Shown here in pieces: positions 1 to 7,763 of a DNA stretch of 64,000 nucleotides; within the stretch, counting starts at the first letter, position 1, and every line of letters starts with the position of its first letter. The notes below the pieces were generated by a model. The model was not told the origin of the DNA and made no database searches. It saw only the letters and a list, made by a program, of their open reading frames with translations. The DNA lies in the NCBI RefSeq assembly GCF_000298315.2, contig NZ_AEYE02000008.1, positions 62,001 through 126,000 of the forward strand. The letters are read 5' to 3'. Both the position numbers and the translations under genes were made by a program. Source of the stretch: Rhizobium grahamii CCGE 502 (lineage in GTDB: Bacteria; Pseudomonadota; Alphaproteobacteria; Rhizobiales; Rhizobiaceae).

Positions 1-1
1 G

Positions 2-91
2 AATGCGCGGTGGTTCCGCGACAAGGAGACCGAGCTGGTCCGCGCCATGCGCCGGGCCGCCCGGATGATGCTGACAGAAACCTTCAGATAG
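2..91 (+). CDS. C-terminal end of probable GTA prohead protease (g4)
   Basis: The last 29 codons of a gene entering from the left edge, ending in TAG 13 bases before the capsid start. The tail is rich in Arg, Ala and Met (NARWFRDKE... AARMM), an amphipathic basic helix. In Rhodobacter-type gene transfer agents the gene directly before the capsid (g5) is the HK97-type prohead protease (g4). The assignment rests mainly on that position, because the catalytic part lies outside the window. Confidence 0.55.
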   Translation, partial: NARWFRDKETELVRAMRRAARMMLTETFR

Positions 92-103
92 GAAAAACGG
101 GAC

Positions 104-1363
104 ATGACCGACATGCATGAGACAGGTTCGAGGATCGCGCCGGAGATCAAGGCGGCGCCCGAAATGACGGCGGCCTTCGACGAATTCATGGAGGCCTTCG
201 AAGCCTTCAAGGACACCAACGACCGCCGCCTCGGCGAGATTGAGGAAAAGCTGACGGCCGATGTCGTCACCCGCGACAAGATGGACCGCATCAGCAGGGC
301 GATGGACGAGCAGAAGAAGGTGCTCGACCAGCTGGCGCTGAAGAAGGCGCGCCCGCCGCTCGGTCGAGGCGGCGGCAACGGCATTGAGGCGAACGAGCAC
401 AAGGCGGCGTTCGAGCAGTATATCCGCCGCGGCGACGAGGCCGGCTTGCGCGAGCTCGAGGCGAAGGCGATGTCGGCGGGGACGGGGAGCGATGGCGGGT
501 ATCTCGTGCCGCCGGAAACCGATACCGAGATCGGCCGCCGGCTCTCCGTCGTCTCGCCAATCCGCTCGCTCGCGACCGTGCGCCAGGTCTCGGGCTCGGT
601 GCTGAAGAAGCCGTTCGCGACCTCGGGCATGGCGGCCGGCTGGGTGGCCGAAACGGCGGCCCGTCCGCAGACATCGAGCGCCCAGCTTGCCGAACTCTCC
701 TTCCCGACAATGGAGCTCTATGCCATGCCGGCGGCAACGCAGGCGCTGCTCGACGATGCCGCGGTCGATATCGAAGGCTGGATTTCGAGCGAGGTTGACA
801 CCGTCTTTGCCGAACAGGAGGGCACCGCCTTCGTGAACGGAGACGGCACCAACAAGCCGAAGGGCTTTCTTGCCTATACCGCGGTCGCCGACAGCGCCTG
901 GAGTTGGGGTAATCTCGGCTATATAGCAACGGGTGCTGCCGGCGCCTTCAAGACGACGGGCGCCTCCGACACATTGATCGATACGATCTATTCGCTCAAG
1001 GCGGGTCATCGCCAGAACGCCAACTTCGTCATGAACCGCAAGACCCAGGCCGAGGTGCGCAAGCTCAAGGACGGTGATGGGCGCTATCTCTGGCAGCCGC
1101 CGGCGACCGCGGGCGAGGCGGCTTCGCTGGTCGGCTTCCCGGTCGTCGAGGCCGAGGACATGCCCGATATCGCGGCCAATGCGCTGTCGATCGCCTTCGG
1201 GGATTTCCGCGCCGGCTATCTCGTCGTTGACCGCACCGGCGTGCGCGTGCTGCGCGATCCCTATTCCGCCAAACCCTACGTGCTGTTCTATACGACCAAG
1301 CGCGTTGGCGGCGGGGTGCAGAACTTCGAGGCGATCAAGCTCATCAAGTTCGCCGTGAGCTGA
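104..1363 (+). CDS. GTA major capsid protein, HK97 family (g5)
   Basis: A 419-residue HK97-fold capsid protein that would build the icosahedral head of a gene transfer agent particle. Residues about 20-90 are charged and helical, fitting the N-terminal scaffold (delta) domain that the prohead protease removes. The capsid core begins near the family-typical GGYLVPPE segment around residue 128. It continues through a segment of the INGDGTNKPKGF type (here FVNGDGTNKPKGF) to a C-terminal VGGGVQNFEAI strand. A ribosome site (GGAAAAACGGGAC) precedes the ATG. It heads the run of structural genes in R. capsulatus GTA order. Such clusters are usually maintained host genes rather than prophages. The length is normal and I see no frameshift. 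Confidence 0.93.
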   Translation: MTDMHETGSRIAPEIKAAPEMTAAFDEFMEAFEAFKDTNDRRLGEIEEKLTADVVTRDKMDRISRAMDEQKKVLDQLALKKARPPLGRGGGNGIEANEHKAAFEQYIRRGDEAGLRELEAKAMSAGTGSDGGYLVPPETDTEIGRRLSVVSPIRSLATVRQVSGSVLKKPFATSGMAAGWVAETAARPQTSSAQLAELSFPTMELYAMPAATQALLDDAAVDIEGWISSEVDTVFAEQEGTAFVNGDGTNKPKGFLAYTAVADSAWSWGNLGYIATGAAGAFKTTGASDTLIDTIYSLKAGHRQNANFVMNRKTQAEVRKLKDGDGRYLWQPPATAGEAASLVGFPVVEAEDMPDIAANALSIAFGDFRAGYLVVDRTGVRVLRDPYSAKPYVLFYTTKRVGGGVQNFEAIKLIKFAVS

Positions 1364-1439
1364 CCGAGGCAGGGCGGGTGCGATCACATCCGCATCCGCC
1401 TGCCGAACATGCCTGCGTCACACCAATTCAGGATCGTCC

Positions 1440-2009
1440 ATGACTTATGCACTGATTACCCCACCGGTGGCGGAAGCCCTGACGCTTGCCGAGGTGAAGG
1501 CTCACCTGCGGCTTGACGAAGGCAACGAAGATGGGCTGCTATCCTCGCTGATCCGCGTCGCACGCGAGCATCTGGAACGCGCGACGGGCCTCTGCCTGAT
1601 CACTCAGGTGTGGCGCCTCCATCTTGAATCGATACCTGAGGACCGCGTGATTCAGATTGCCAAGGGGCCGGTGCAAGCCATTGAAAGCCTGAGCATTTAC
1701 GATGAGGCGGGTGCGGAAGTGGTATTGCCCGCGAGCGGCCATGTGCTCGACGGCAATGCCCGGCCGGCGCGTCTGGTGCTCGATCGAAGTACGAATCCCG
1801 CTATCGCCGCGAACGGCATCGAGATCGATTTTTCCGCCGGTTTCGGAGAAAGCGGTGCGGAAGTTCCCGACACGCTGAAGCGGGCGATGCTGATGCATGT
1901 CGCCCAGATGTTTGCCTTCCGGGGCGCGGTGGCCGTCGAGGATCAGCCGGCGGACATACCTGTTGGTTACGACCGGCTGGTTGCGCCATTCCTGATGCGG
2001 AGGCTCTGA
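1440..2009 (+). CDS. GTA head-tail connector/adaptor protein (g6, gp6-like)
   Basis: A 189-residue protein of the phage gp6/phiE125 gp8-like connector family. The N-terminus opens with a PPVAEALTLAEVKAHLRLD segment, the characteristic signature of this family, followed by helices (SLIRVAREHLERATG). These adaptors form a ring between the portal and the stopper. It lies 76 bases after the capsid gene. Its TGA overlaps the ATG of the next gene (TGATG), which suggests translational coupling. It corresponds to R. capsulatus GTA g6. Confidence 0.88.
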   Translation: MTYALITPPVAEALTLAEVKAHLRLDEGNEDGLLSSLIRVAREHLERATGLCLITQVWRLHLESIPEDRVIQIAKGPVQAIESLSIYDEAGAEVVLPASGHVLDGNARPARLVLDRSTNPAIAANGIEIDFSAGFGESGAEVPDTLKRAMLMHVAQMFAFRGAVAVEDQPADIPVGYDRLVAPFLMRRL

Positions 2010-2344
2010 TGCGGTCCGTCTTCTTCGATCCCGGCCAGATGACCGCGCGGCTCGAGCTGGAGGCGCCGGAAGAGACGCCGGACGGGCAGGGTGGCGCGAG
2101 CATTGTCTTCGCATCGGTCGCCTCCGTCTGGGCGCGGATCGAGCCGCTGAGCGAGGTCCGCGAGGAGCGGGCGGGCGCTGATGTCTTCACGCTGACGCAC
2201 CGTATCTGGTTGCGGTTTCGCAGCGACATCAGGGCCGGGATGCGGCTGCGCAATGGCGACCGGCTGTTTGCCATCGGCATCTGGCGCGATCCTGACGAAA
2301 CCGCCCGTTACCTCTGCTGCCTCTGCGAGGAGGAAGGACGATGA
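2009..2344 (+). CDS. GTA head-tail stopper/closure protein (g7)
   Basis: A 111-residue phage head closure/adaptor (SPP1 gp16-like) protein. Typical features are an opening 'FDPGQMTARLELE', a middle 'VWARIEPLSEVREERAGADVFT' strand-loop segment, and a C-terminal 'GDRLFAIGIWRDPDET' beta segment. These proteins close the head after DNA packaging and receive the tail. Start and stop both overlap neighbouring genes (TGATG upstream, ATGA downstream), so it sits inside a coupled head-to-tail joining block. Confidence 0.85.
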   Translation: MRSVFFDPGQMTARLELEAPEETPDGQGGASIVFASVASVWARIEPLSEVREERAGADVFTLTHRIWLRFRSDIRAGMRLRNGDRLFAIGIWRDPDETARYLCCLCEEEGR

Positions 2345-2460
2345 GCCCCGCTTTGGCGATTACGCTCCGCGATCTGGCGGAGATCCTGGCGCGGGTGGCG
2401 CGAGACGCTGCGGGTAAGGCGCAGGCAAAGGGGGGCGAGAGCCATGAGCGCAGCCAATGA
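2341..2460 (+). CDS. small unrecognised 39-residue protein in GTA cluster
   Basis: A short reading frame starts with ATG in an ATGA overlap with the stop of g7 and ends 17 bases inside g8. The predicted product is 39 residues: an amphipathic Ala/Arg helix (LRDLAEILARVARDAAG) and then a polar tail. It has no recognisable domain. Overlap at both ends matches how the neighbouring genes are coupled and is the main argument that it is translated. It may instead only keep ribosomes moving from g7 to g8. Confidence 0.45.
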   Translation: MSPALAITLRDLAEILARVARDAAGKAQAKGGESHERSQ

Positions 2461-2857
2461 ATTGCTGACGGCGATCCATGCCCGCCTGACCGGAGATGCC
2501 GAGCTTCTCGGCATGATCGGCGAGGACGGTATCCGCGATCGGCTGGTGACCGGACGAAAGCTCCCTTGTGTGCTGATCGGCGAACTCGTCAGCAACGACT
2601 ATTCGACCTCGACGGAAGGAGGCGAAGAGCATCTGCTCTCGCTCGAAATCTGGAGCGATGCCGGTGGGCGAAAACGGGCGCAACTGGTCGCCTCGCGTCT
2701 TCATTCCCTATTGCAGGATGCGGCACTCGATCTTGGTCAGCACCACCTCGTCAGCCTTTTGCATGTCAAGACACAGAGCCGGCGCGAAGCGAAGACGAAA
2801 CTCCATGTCGCCGAGCTGCGCTTCCGGGCCGTGACGGAGCCGATCGGCGCTGCGTAG
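2444..2857 (+). CDS. GTA tail terminator protein, DUF3168 (g8)
   Basis: A 137-residue DUF3168 protein, the family that caps the head-proximal end of the tail tube and corresponds to R. capsulatus GTA g8. It starts with a helix typical of the family (ANELLTAIHARLTGD) and contains 'DRLVTGRKLPCVLIGE' and a central strand 'EEHLLSLEIWSD' followed by a helix of the KRAQLVASRLHSLL type. It ends three bases before the end of the convergent GFA gene. That is the point where the otherwise continuous GTA gene order is broken. Confidence 0.87.
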   Translation: MSAANELLTAIHARLTGDAELLGMIGEDGIRDRLVTGRKLPCVLIGELVSNDYSTSTEGGEEHLLSLEIWSDAGGRKRAQLVASRLHSLLQDAALDLGQHHLVSLLHVKTQSRREAKTKLHVAELRFRAVTEPIGAA

Positions 2858-2860
2858 CGC

Positions 2861-3253
2861 CTACTCCTCGAAGCGGCTCGTGGCGTCGCGATCACGTTCG
2901 TAATGTCTCGACAAGGGAAACGGCGGTAGCCACGCTTCGCGGCGAATGGTCCAAAGTTCGTAGGTTGGCTTCAACTGATCGGGCGCATCGAGCGAGCCGA
3001 GGTTTACTTCGACCTCATCGGCGGAGCGTCCGAAAACCGGGGAGCCGCAGCGGGGGCAGAAGAACCGCCCGTCGTAATCGCCTGTCTCGCCTTCGACCGT
3101 CACCGCATCCTGAGGAAAGATCGCAGACGCGTGGAAAAGCGCGCCGTGATGCTTGCGGCAGTCGAGACAATGGCAAATACCGACCCGATAGGGGTGTCCA
3201 GTTGCCACGAGGCGGACATTCCCGCAACGGCAGCCGCCAGTGAACCGGTTCAT
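2861..3253 (-). CDS. GFA-family (CENP-V/Gfa) zinc-binding protein
   Basis: A 130-residue protein of the GFA (glutathione-dependent formaldehyde-activating/CENP-V) fold. The seven expected cysteines are visible: C8xC10, C27xC29xxC32 and C66xxC69, which bind zinc in this family. Most members have no proven reaction, so enzymatic activity is not claimed. The gene lies on the opposite strand to the GTA genes and ends three bases from g8. It is not a known GTA component. With the next gene it forms an inserted two-gene block on the minus strand. Confidence 0.85.
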   Translation of the reverse strand: MNRFTGGCRCGNVRLVATGHPYRVGICHCLDCRKHHGALFHASAIFPQDAVTVEGETGDYDGRFFCPRCGSPVFGRSADEVEVNLGSLDAPDQLKPTYELWTIRREAWLPPFPLSRHYERDRDATSRFEE

Positions 3254-3348
3254 GTTGCTTCTCCTCCAGGATCAAGCGATGGACTGCTTGGTTTGAAGAT
3301 GGGGCAGTGATCTCAGATGTCCCGCCCGTTGCCGCAGCTGCCTGCATC

Positions 3349-4563
3349 TCAAGCCGGTTCGTATACCCGGTTCGCTGCCTTGACCTGCGCAGCCAGCATC
3401 AGCACGAAGCCGAGCGAGATGACGGCGAGCCCGGCGCAGGTCGCGATTGCGGTTCCGGCACCGGCGCGATCGAGGATCGCCGTGAAAACGACGGGTGCGA
3501 TGGCGTTGGCGAGGTTCTGCGGCAGCGACAGGCGGGCCGATTGCAGCCCGAATTCGCGCGGCGAAAACAGCGCGAGCGGCAGCAGCGCGCGGGCGACGGT
3601 CATGACACCGGAGCCGAAGCCGTAGAGCAGGATGAAGGTAATCAGCAGCGGCGTCGACGGCGGTACCACCAGCATCATCACGAAGCTGAATACCATCAGG
3701 CTCACGCCCATTGCGGCGCTGAGGATCGGATTGCCGCGACGGCCGAGGAGCATGTCGAGGAAGCGGGCGGAAATGCCGATCACGCCGCGCGCCGAGCCGA
3801 GCTGCAGCGCCAGCACAGGCGAGGCGCCGCACTGGCGGAATATTTCGAGCAGCGAGGGCGATACGCCGAAGGTGACGAAGGGCGAGATCGTCGTTGCCGC
3901 GGCAACTAGCAGGAACGCCTTGCGCTGTCCCGCAGGCGATAGCGGCACCGGCGTTTCCTGTGCGGCACTGCCATCCGCGGCAAAGGCGATCGGCTTCGGC
4001 AGGGCGAAAAGATGCAGAGGCAGGCAGACTAAGAACTGTAGCGCCGCGCAGATGAGAAACGTCATTCGCCAGCCGACGCTCGTGTTGAGCTCACTGAGGA
4101 TCGGCCAGAAGATCGCGCTCGAAAGACCGGTAAACAGCATCAGGATGGCAATCACCCGCTTGCTGTCAGGTCCGGCGCGCTCGACGACGGCGGTATAGGC
4201 CGGAGCGGAAAGACCGAAGGCGCCGCCGGCGCCGATGGCAATCCAGGCAAGCCCGTAGAGGATGAGGCCGTGCGCGGCGGACAACACCAGCAGGCCGATC
4301 GTGAAGGTAATCGAGGCGGCAGCGAGCACGCGCGCGGCTCCATGTCGGGCGAGCAGGCGGCCCGTCGCGGGGCCGACAAGGGCGCTGACGACCATCATGA
4401 TGCTCAGCCCGCCGAAGACCACCTCGTTCGGCAAGTCGAGATCCGGCGCGATGACGCGGCCCATGACGCCGAGCATGTCGAAGGTGGTGCCCCAGCCGAT
4501 CAACTGCGTGACGGCAATCACTGCAATTGTCTGCACCGAGCGCAGGGGGATGGATCGAGACAT
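3349..4563 (-). CDS. MFS transporter inside the GTA cluster
   Basis: A major facilitator superfamily protein of 404 residues, with about twelve hydrophobic segments and MFS-like loop sequence GRLLARHGAARVL after helix 2. The start chosen is the ATG at 4563 (MSRSIPLRSVQ), which puts a short cytoplasmic segment before the first helix. An upstream in-frame Met would add 29 residues of non-membrane sequence. The substrate is unknown. It probably shares a transcript with the GFA gene 95 bases downstream. Its orientation opposes the GTA operon, so GTA read-through would be antisense to it. Confidence 0.85.
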   Translation of the reverse strand: MSRSIPLRSVQTIAVIAVTQLIGWGTTFDMLGVMGRVIAPDLDLPNEVVFGGLSIMMVVSALVGPATGRLLARHGAARVLAAASITFTIGLLVLSAAHGLILYGLAWIAIGAGGAFGLSAPAYTAVVERAGPDSKRVIAILMLFTGLSSAIFWPILSELNTSVGWRMTFLICAALQFLVCLPLHLFALPKPIAFAADGSAAQETPVPLSPAGQRKAFLLVAAATTISPFVTFGVSPSLLEIFRQCGASPVLALQLGSARGVIGISARFLDMLLGRRGNPILSAAMGVSLMVFSFVMMLVVPPSTPLLITFILLYGFGSGVMTVARALLPLALFSPREFGLQSARLSLPQNLANAIAPVVFTAILDRAGAGTAIATCAGLAVISLGFVLMLAAQVKAANRVYEPA

Positions 4564-4689
4564 GGCGGGCTTTGACGCGAGTGGGGTAGGGGCGAGCAAG
4601 GTCGTAGCAGCTTCGCCTGACGGTTGAAAGTGACAAGTGGATGACACCAACGGCGCCGGCTGCGCCAGTTTTCACGAAGGGATCGGACA

Positions 4690-5097
4690 ATGGTGGCGCA
4701 GAAGGGCAAGGACCTGCTCCTGAAGATATTCAACGGAACGGCTTACGAAACGGTGGCGGGGCTGCGGTCGAAACGGCTTGCTTTCAATACCGAAACGGTC
4801 GACGTCACTGACGCCGAGAGCGCCGGGCGCTGGCGCGAGCTGCTGGGCGGCGGGGGTGTACAGCGTGCGTCGGTCTCGGGCGCCGGCATCTTCAAGGATG
4901 CAGTCTCCGATGGCCTGGTGCGGAACGCCTTCTTCAATGCTTCGATCCTGAGTTGGCAGATCATCGTCCCCGACTTCGGCATGGTGACGGGGCCGTTCCA
5001 GGCGAGCGCGCTCGAATATTCCGGCCAGTACAACGGCGAGGTGATGTTCGAGCTGGCGTTGGAATCGGCAGGCGCCATCAGCTTCGAGGCGCTCTGA
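4690..5097 (+). CDS. GTA major tail (tube) protein, TP901-1 type (g9)
   Basis: A 135-residue tail tube protein of the TP901-1 major tail family, corresponding to GTA g9. The hallmark start 'AQKGKDLLLKIFNG' and 'FNTETVDVTDAESAGRWRELLGGGGV' are both typical. These subunits stack as hexamers to form the tail. It is the first GTA gene after the opposite-strand insertion and has 126 bases upstream before the MFS start. Any separate promoter for the second half of the cluster would have to be there. TGA overlaps the ATG of g10. Confidence 0.9.
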   Translation: MVAQKGKDLLLKIFNGTAYETVAGLRSKRLAFNTETVDVTDAESAGRWRELLGGGGVQRASVSGAGIFKDAVSDGLVRNAFFNASILSWQIIVPDFGMVTGPFQASALEYSGQYNGEVMFELALESAGAISFEAL

Positions 5098-5453
5098 TGC
5101 GGGCGGCGGGAGCAAGGGCGAACCGGCGCCGTGGCGAGATCGAGGCTGTCATCGATGGCGAACAGCGCATTCTCTGCCTGACACTCGGCGCATTGGCGGA
5201 ACTGGAGACGGCGTTTTCCGCCGACAATCTCGTCGGTCTGGCCGAGCGCTTTTCGGGCGGGCAGCTGAAGGCGGCCGACATGATCCGCATCATCGGCGCG
5301 GGCCTTCGCGGCGGCGGTAATCTGTATTCCGATCAGGAAGTGGCGGAGGCGAGCATCGATGGCGGCATCGCCGGTTGCGCTGTCGTCGTCGGCAAGCTGC
5401 TCGCCGCGACCTTCATGGGGGAAAGCGCGGAGATTGCCGCGTGCCCCCTCTAG
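5097..5453 (+). CDS. GTA gp10-family protein (g10)
   Basis: A 118-residue protein of the gene transfer agent gp10 family. Family-typical features are 'RRGEIEAVIDGEQRILCLTLGALAELETAF' and 'LAERFSGGQLKAADMIRIIGAGLRGGG'. It is thought to act as a tail assembly chaperone together with the next small gene. The start is the ATG overlapping the g9 stop (TGATG); the same frame is open further upstream but runs through g9. The last 13 bases overlap the next gene. Confidence 0.85.
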   Translation: MRAAGARANRRRGEIEAVIDGEQRILCLTLGALAELETAFSADNLVGLAERFSGGQLKAADMIRIIGAGLRGGGNLYSDQEVAEASIDGGIAGCAVVVGKLLAATFMGESAEIAACPL

Positions 5454-5698
5454 CCGCAGCAGATATCGAGACCGATCGCGCGACGCCTTTCCCCTGGGCG
5501 CGTGTCCTCCACGTCGGCCTCTGTCTGCTGCGGCTGCCTCCCGCGATCTTCTGGGCGATGACGCCGGTTGAATTTCATGCCGTTGCAGGCGGATTGACGC
5601 CGCGCAGCACCGTGGCCAGGGCCGATCTCGGCGCGCTGATGGCGCAGTTTCCGGACAGTCTGACACCCTCGAAACCAAGGAACGATCATGGAGACTGA
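5441..5698 (+). CDS. GTA tail assembly chaperone-like protein (g10.1, rcc01693 family)
   Basis: An 85-residue protein matching the short gene between g10 and g11 in R. capsulatus GTA (rcc01693/DUF2376, phage tail assembly chaperone). The typical core is 'FPWARVLHVGLCLLRLPPAIFWAMTPVEF'. The start is probably the GTG at 5441, inside the end of g10, because no ATG comes before the conserved core. The stop overlaps the g11 ATG by 11 bases. Overlaps on both sides suggest that chaperone and tape measure are made in fixed proportion. Confidence 0.8.
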   Translation: MPPLAAADIETDRATPFPWARVLHVGLCLLRLPPAIFWAMTPVEFHAVAGGLTPRSTVARADLGALMAQFPDSLTPSKPRNDHGD

Positions 5699-6233
5699 CG
5701 ATACCGACCTCTCCGCCATGGCCGTGCAGGCCGAGACGCTGCAACGCACGCTCGACGGTCTCGAAACCCGCTCGCGCTCGTTCGGCTCGGCCCTGTCGAG
5801 CGCCTTGCGCAGTGCTGCCGATGGCGGCAAGGGTCTCGACGATGTGCTGCGCAGCCTCGGCAATCGGCTGGCCGATATCGCGCTGTCGGCCGGATTGAAG
5901 CCGCTGGAGACGATGATCTCGGGCGCTGCGTCGAGCTTGCTCGGCGGTTTCGGCAAGCTCCTGCCTTTCGCCGATGGCGGCGTGGTTTCGCAACCGACCT
6001 ACTTCCCGATGGGCGGCAACATGGGCCTGATGGGCGAAGCCGGCAGCGAGGCGATCCTGCCGCTGAAACGGGGTGCGGACGGGGCGCTCGGTGTTGCCGC
6101 GTCAGGCGAATCCGCCGGCCCGCAGATCGTCTTCAACGTTACGACTTCGGATGCGCAGAGCTTTCAGAAGAGCGAAGCGCAGATCTCTGCGATGCTGGCG
6201 CGCACGGCGATGCGCGGCCAGCGCAACCTCTGA
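5688..6233 (+). CDS. GTA tail tape measure protein, short (g11)
   Basis: A 181-residue tape measure protein, GTA g11. It has an N-terminal helical part (MAVQAETLQRTLDGLETRSRSF) and a small hydrophobic middle section. The C-terminal motif 'FADGGVVSQPTYFPMGGNMGLMGEAGSEAILPL' is common to the ends of lambdoid tape measure proteins. It is far smaller than phage tape measures, as expected for a GTA, and I recall the R. capsulatus protein as somewhat longer. No frameshift is visible. Confidence 0.85.
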   Translation: METDDTDLSAMAVQAETLQRTLDGLETRSRSFGSALSSALRSAADGGKGLDDVLRSLGNRLADIALSAGLKPLETMISGAASSLLGGFGKLLPFADGGVVSQPTYFPMGGNMGLMGEAGSEAILPLKRGADGALGVAASGESAGPQIVFNVTTSDAQSFQKSEAQISAMLARTAMRGQRNL

Positions 6234-6240
6234 GGCAATC

Positions 6241-6882
6241 ATGGCAAACGGCTTCCACGAGGTGCGCTTTCCGCTGCGCCTGTCGCTGTCGACGAGCGGC
6301 GGCCCAGTCAGACGCACCGATATTGTCAACCTTTCCAACGGCCGCGAGAGCCGCAACAGCCGCTGGCGCGACGCGCGGCGCAGCTATGATGCCGGCTCGG
6401 GCCTGCGCTCCGTCGCCGACCTCTATGAGGTGCTCGAGTTCTTCGAGGCGCGCAGCGGCGAACTCTATGGTTTCCGCTTTCGTGATCCGGTCGATTGCAG
6501 GTCCGGGCGACCGGATATGCCGGTAACGGCATTTGATCAGCTCATCGGCACTGGGGACGGTGCGACGGCAAGCTTCCAGCTCGTTAAGACCTACGGGGAT
6601 ACGGCCGCCAGCAGCATTCGAGCCATTCGCAAGCCGGCGGCGGGCTCCTTGATCATTGCCGTGGGTGGCGTTGGACAGGGTCCTTCGGCCTTTGCCTGCG
6701 ATACGGCGACGGGCCTCGTCAGCTTCGCTCCCGGTCATATTCCAGCGGCGGGCGCGCTCGTCACCGCAGGGTTCGAATTCGATGTGCCGGTTCGCTTCGC
6801 GACCGGCCGGATCGACGTCAACCTGTCGGCCTTCAACGCCGGCCGTATTCCGACAATTCCGCTGACGGAGATTGTGCCGTGA
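6241..6882 (+). CDS. GTA distal tail protein, DUF2460/TIGR02217 (g12)
   Basis: A 213-residue protein of the TIGR02217/DUF2460 family, the distal tail protein of R. capsulatus GTA (g12). It begins 'FHEVRFPLRLSLSTSGGP' and contains 'RSVADLYEVLEFFEARSGELYGFRFRDPVD', both diagnostic. It ends with the typical 'GRIPTIPLTEI' strand. The ATG at 6241 is chosen seven bases after g11, although the frame is open further upstream inside g11. The stop overlaps the start of g13 (ATGA-type). Confidence 0.92.
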   Translation: MANGFHEVRFPLRLSLSTSGGPVRRTDIVNLSNGRESRNSRWRDARRSYDAGSGLRSVADLYEVLEFFEARSGELYGFRFRDPVDCRSGRPDMPVTAFDQLIGTGDGATASFQLVKTYGDTAASSIRAIRKPAAGSLIIAVGGVGQGPSAFACDTATGLVSFAPGHIPAAGALVTAGFEFDVPVRFATGRIDVNLSAFNAGRIPTIPLTEIVP

Positions 6883-7763
6883 GAACCATCGACCCCTCTC
6901 TGGCGATACACCTCAATAGTGACGCGACGACGCTCTGCCATGCCTGGCGCGTAACGAGGCGGGATGGCGTTGTTCTTGGTTTCACCGACCATGATCATGA
7001 CCTCGCATTCGCCGATACCGGCTTCACGGCCGCGAGCGGTTTTTCCGCAAGTGCGACTGAGGAGGAGGCCGGTCTCCCTGCGGCGACCAGCGACGTTGCG
7101 GGCGGCTTCTCCAGCGGTGCGATCACAGAGGACGACCTTCAACGCGGCGCCTATGACGGCGCCCGCGTCGAAGTGTTCCTCGTCAACTGGTCGGTGCCGG
7201 CGCAACACTTGCTGATCAAGGTACAGGAAATCGGCGAGGTCGTTCGCGATGCCGGTCAGTTTCGTGCCGAGCTTCGAAGCTTTGCTCATCGCCTGAACCA
7301 GCCGCAGGGGCGCGTCTACGGCAGGCGTTGTGATGCGGCGCTTGGGGACGGCAGGTGCGATGTCGATCTGGCCCAACCGCAATTTCGCGCTGAAGGCATC
7401 GTGGCGCTGGTGCGCGATGAAAGCCACATCCAAGTGTCCGGTATCGGCAGCATGGGCGACGGCTTCTTCCGTTTCGGGGAACTGGCTTTTCTTGATGGCG
7501 TAGCCGAGGGGCAAGGCGGGATCGCCGAGTCGTATTCTGATACGGAAGGCGAGGTGACATTGTGGCTGCCGCTGACCGTCCTGCCTGACGTCGGCGACCG
7601 GGTCCGGTTGACGGCAGGATGCGACAAGGCTTTTGCCACCTGCCGAACAAAGTTTTCCAACCATTTGAATTTCAAAGGATTCCCCCACATACCCGGCGCC
7701 GACTTCGCCTATACCTACGCCGATGGCGAGACCGTTCACGACGGGAGCCCGCTGTTCAAATGA
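6879..7763 (+). CDS. GTA hub protein, DUF2163 (g13), with four Cys
   Basis: A 294-residue DUF2163 (BR0599 family) protein, equivalent to the R. capsulatus GTA hub g13. The family opening 'CHAWRVTRRDGVVLGFTDHDHDL' is clear. Four cysteines in two pairs, C151/C160 and C248/C255, lie in the C-terminal part; in the R. capsulatus particle the hub was reported to carry an iron-sulfur cluster. The segment 'NHLNFKGFPHIPG' is a conserved end motif. Start and stop overlap g12 and g14. Confidence 0.9.
   Translation: MRTIDPSLAIHLNSDATTLCHAWRVTRRDGVVLGFTDHDHDLAFADTGFTAASGFSASATEEEAGLPAATSDVAGGFSSGAITEDDLQRGAYDGARVEVFLVNWSVPAQHLLIKVQEIGEVVRDAGQFRAELRSFAHRLNQPQGRVYGRRCDAALGDGRCDVDLAQPQFRAEGIVALVRDESHIQVSGIGSMGDGFFRFGELAFLDGVAEGQGGIAESYSDTEGEVTLWLPLTVLPDVGDRVRLTAGCDKAFATCRTKFSNHLNFKGFPHIPGADFAYTYADGETVHDGSPLFK

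Noticed and set aside
4743-5993. 416-codon open frame on the minus strand across GTA g9-g11
   Set aside because: Arg/Ala-rich shadow of well-supported plus-strand GTA genes, with no domain.
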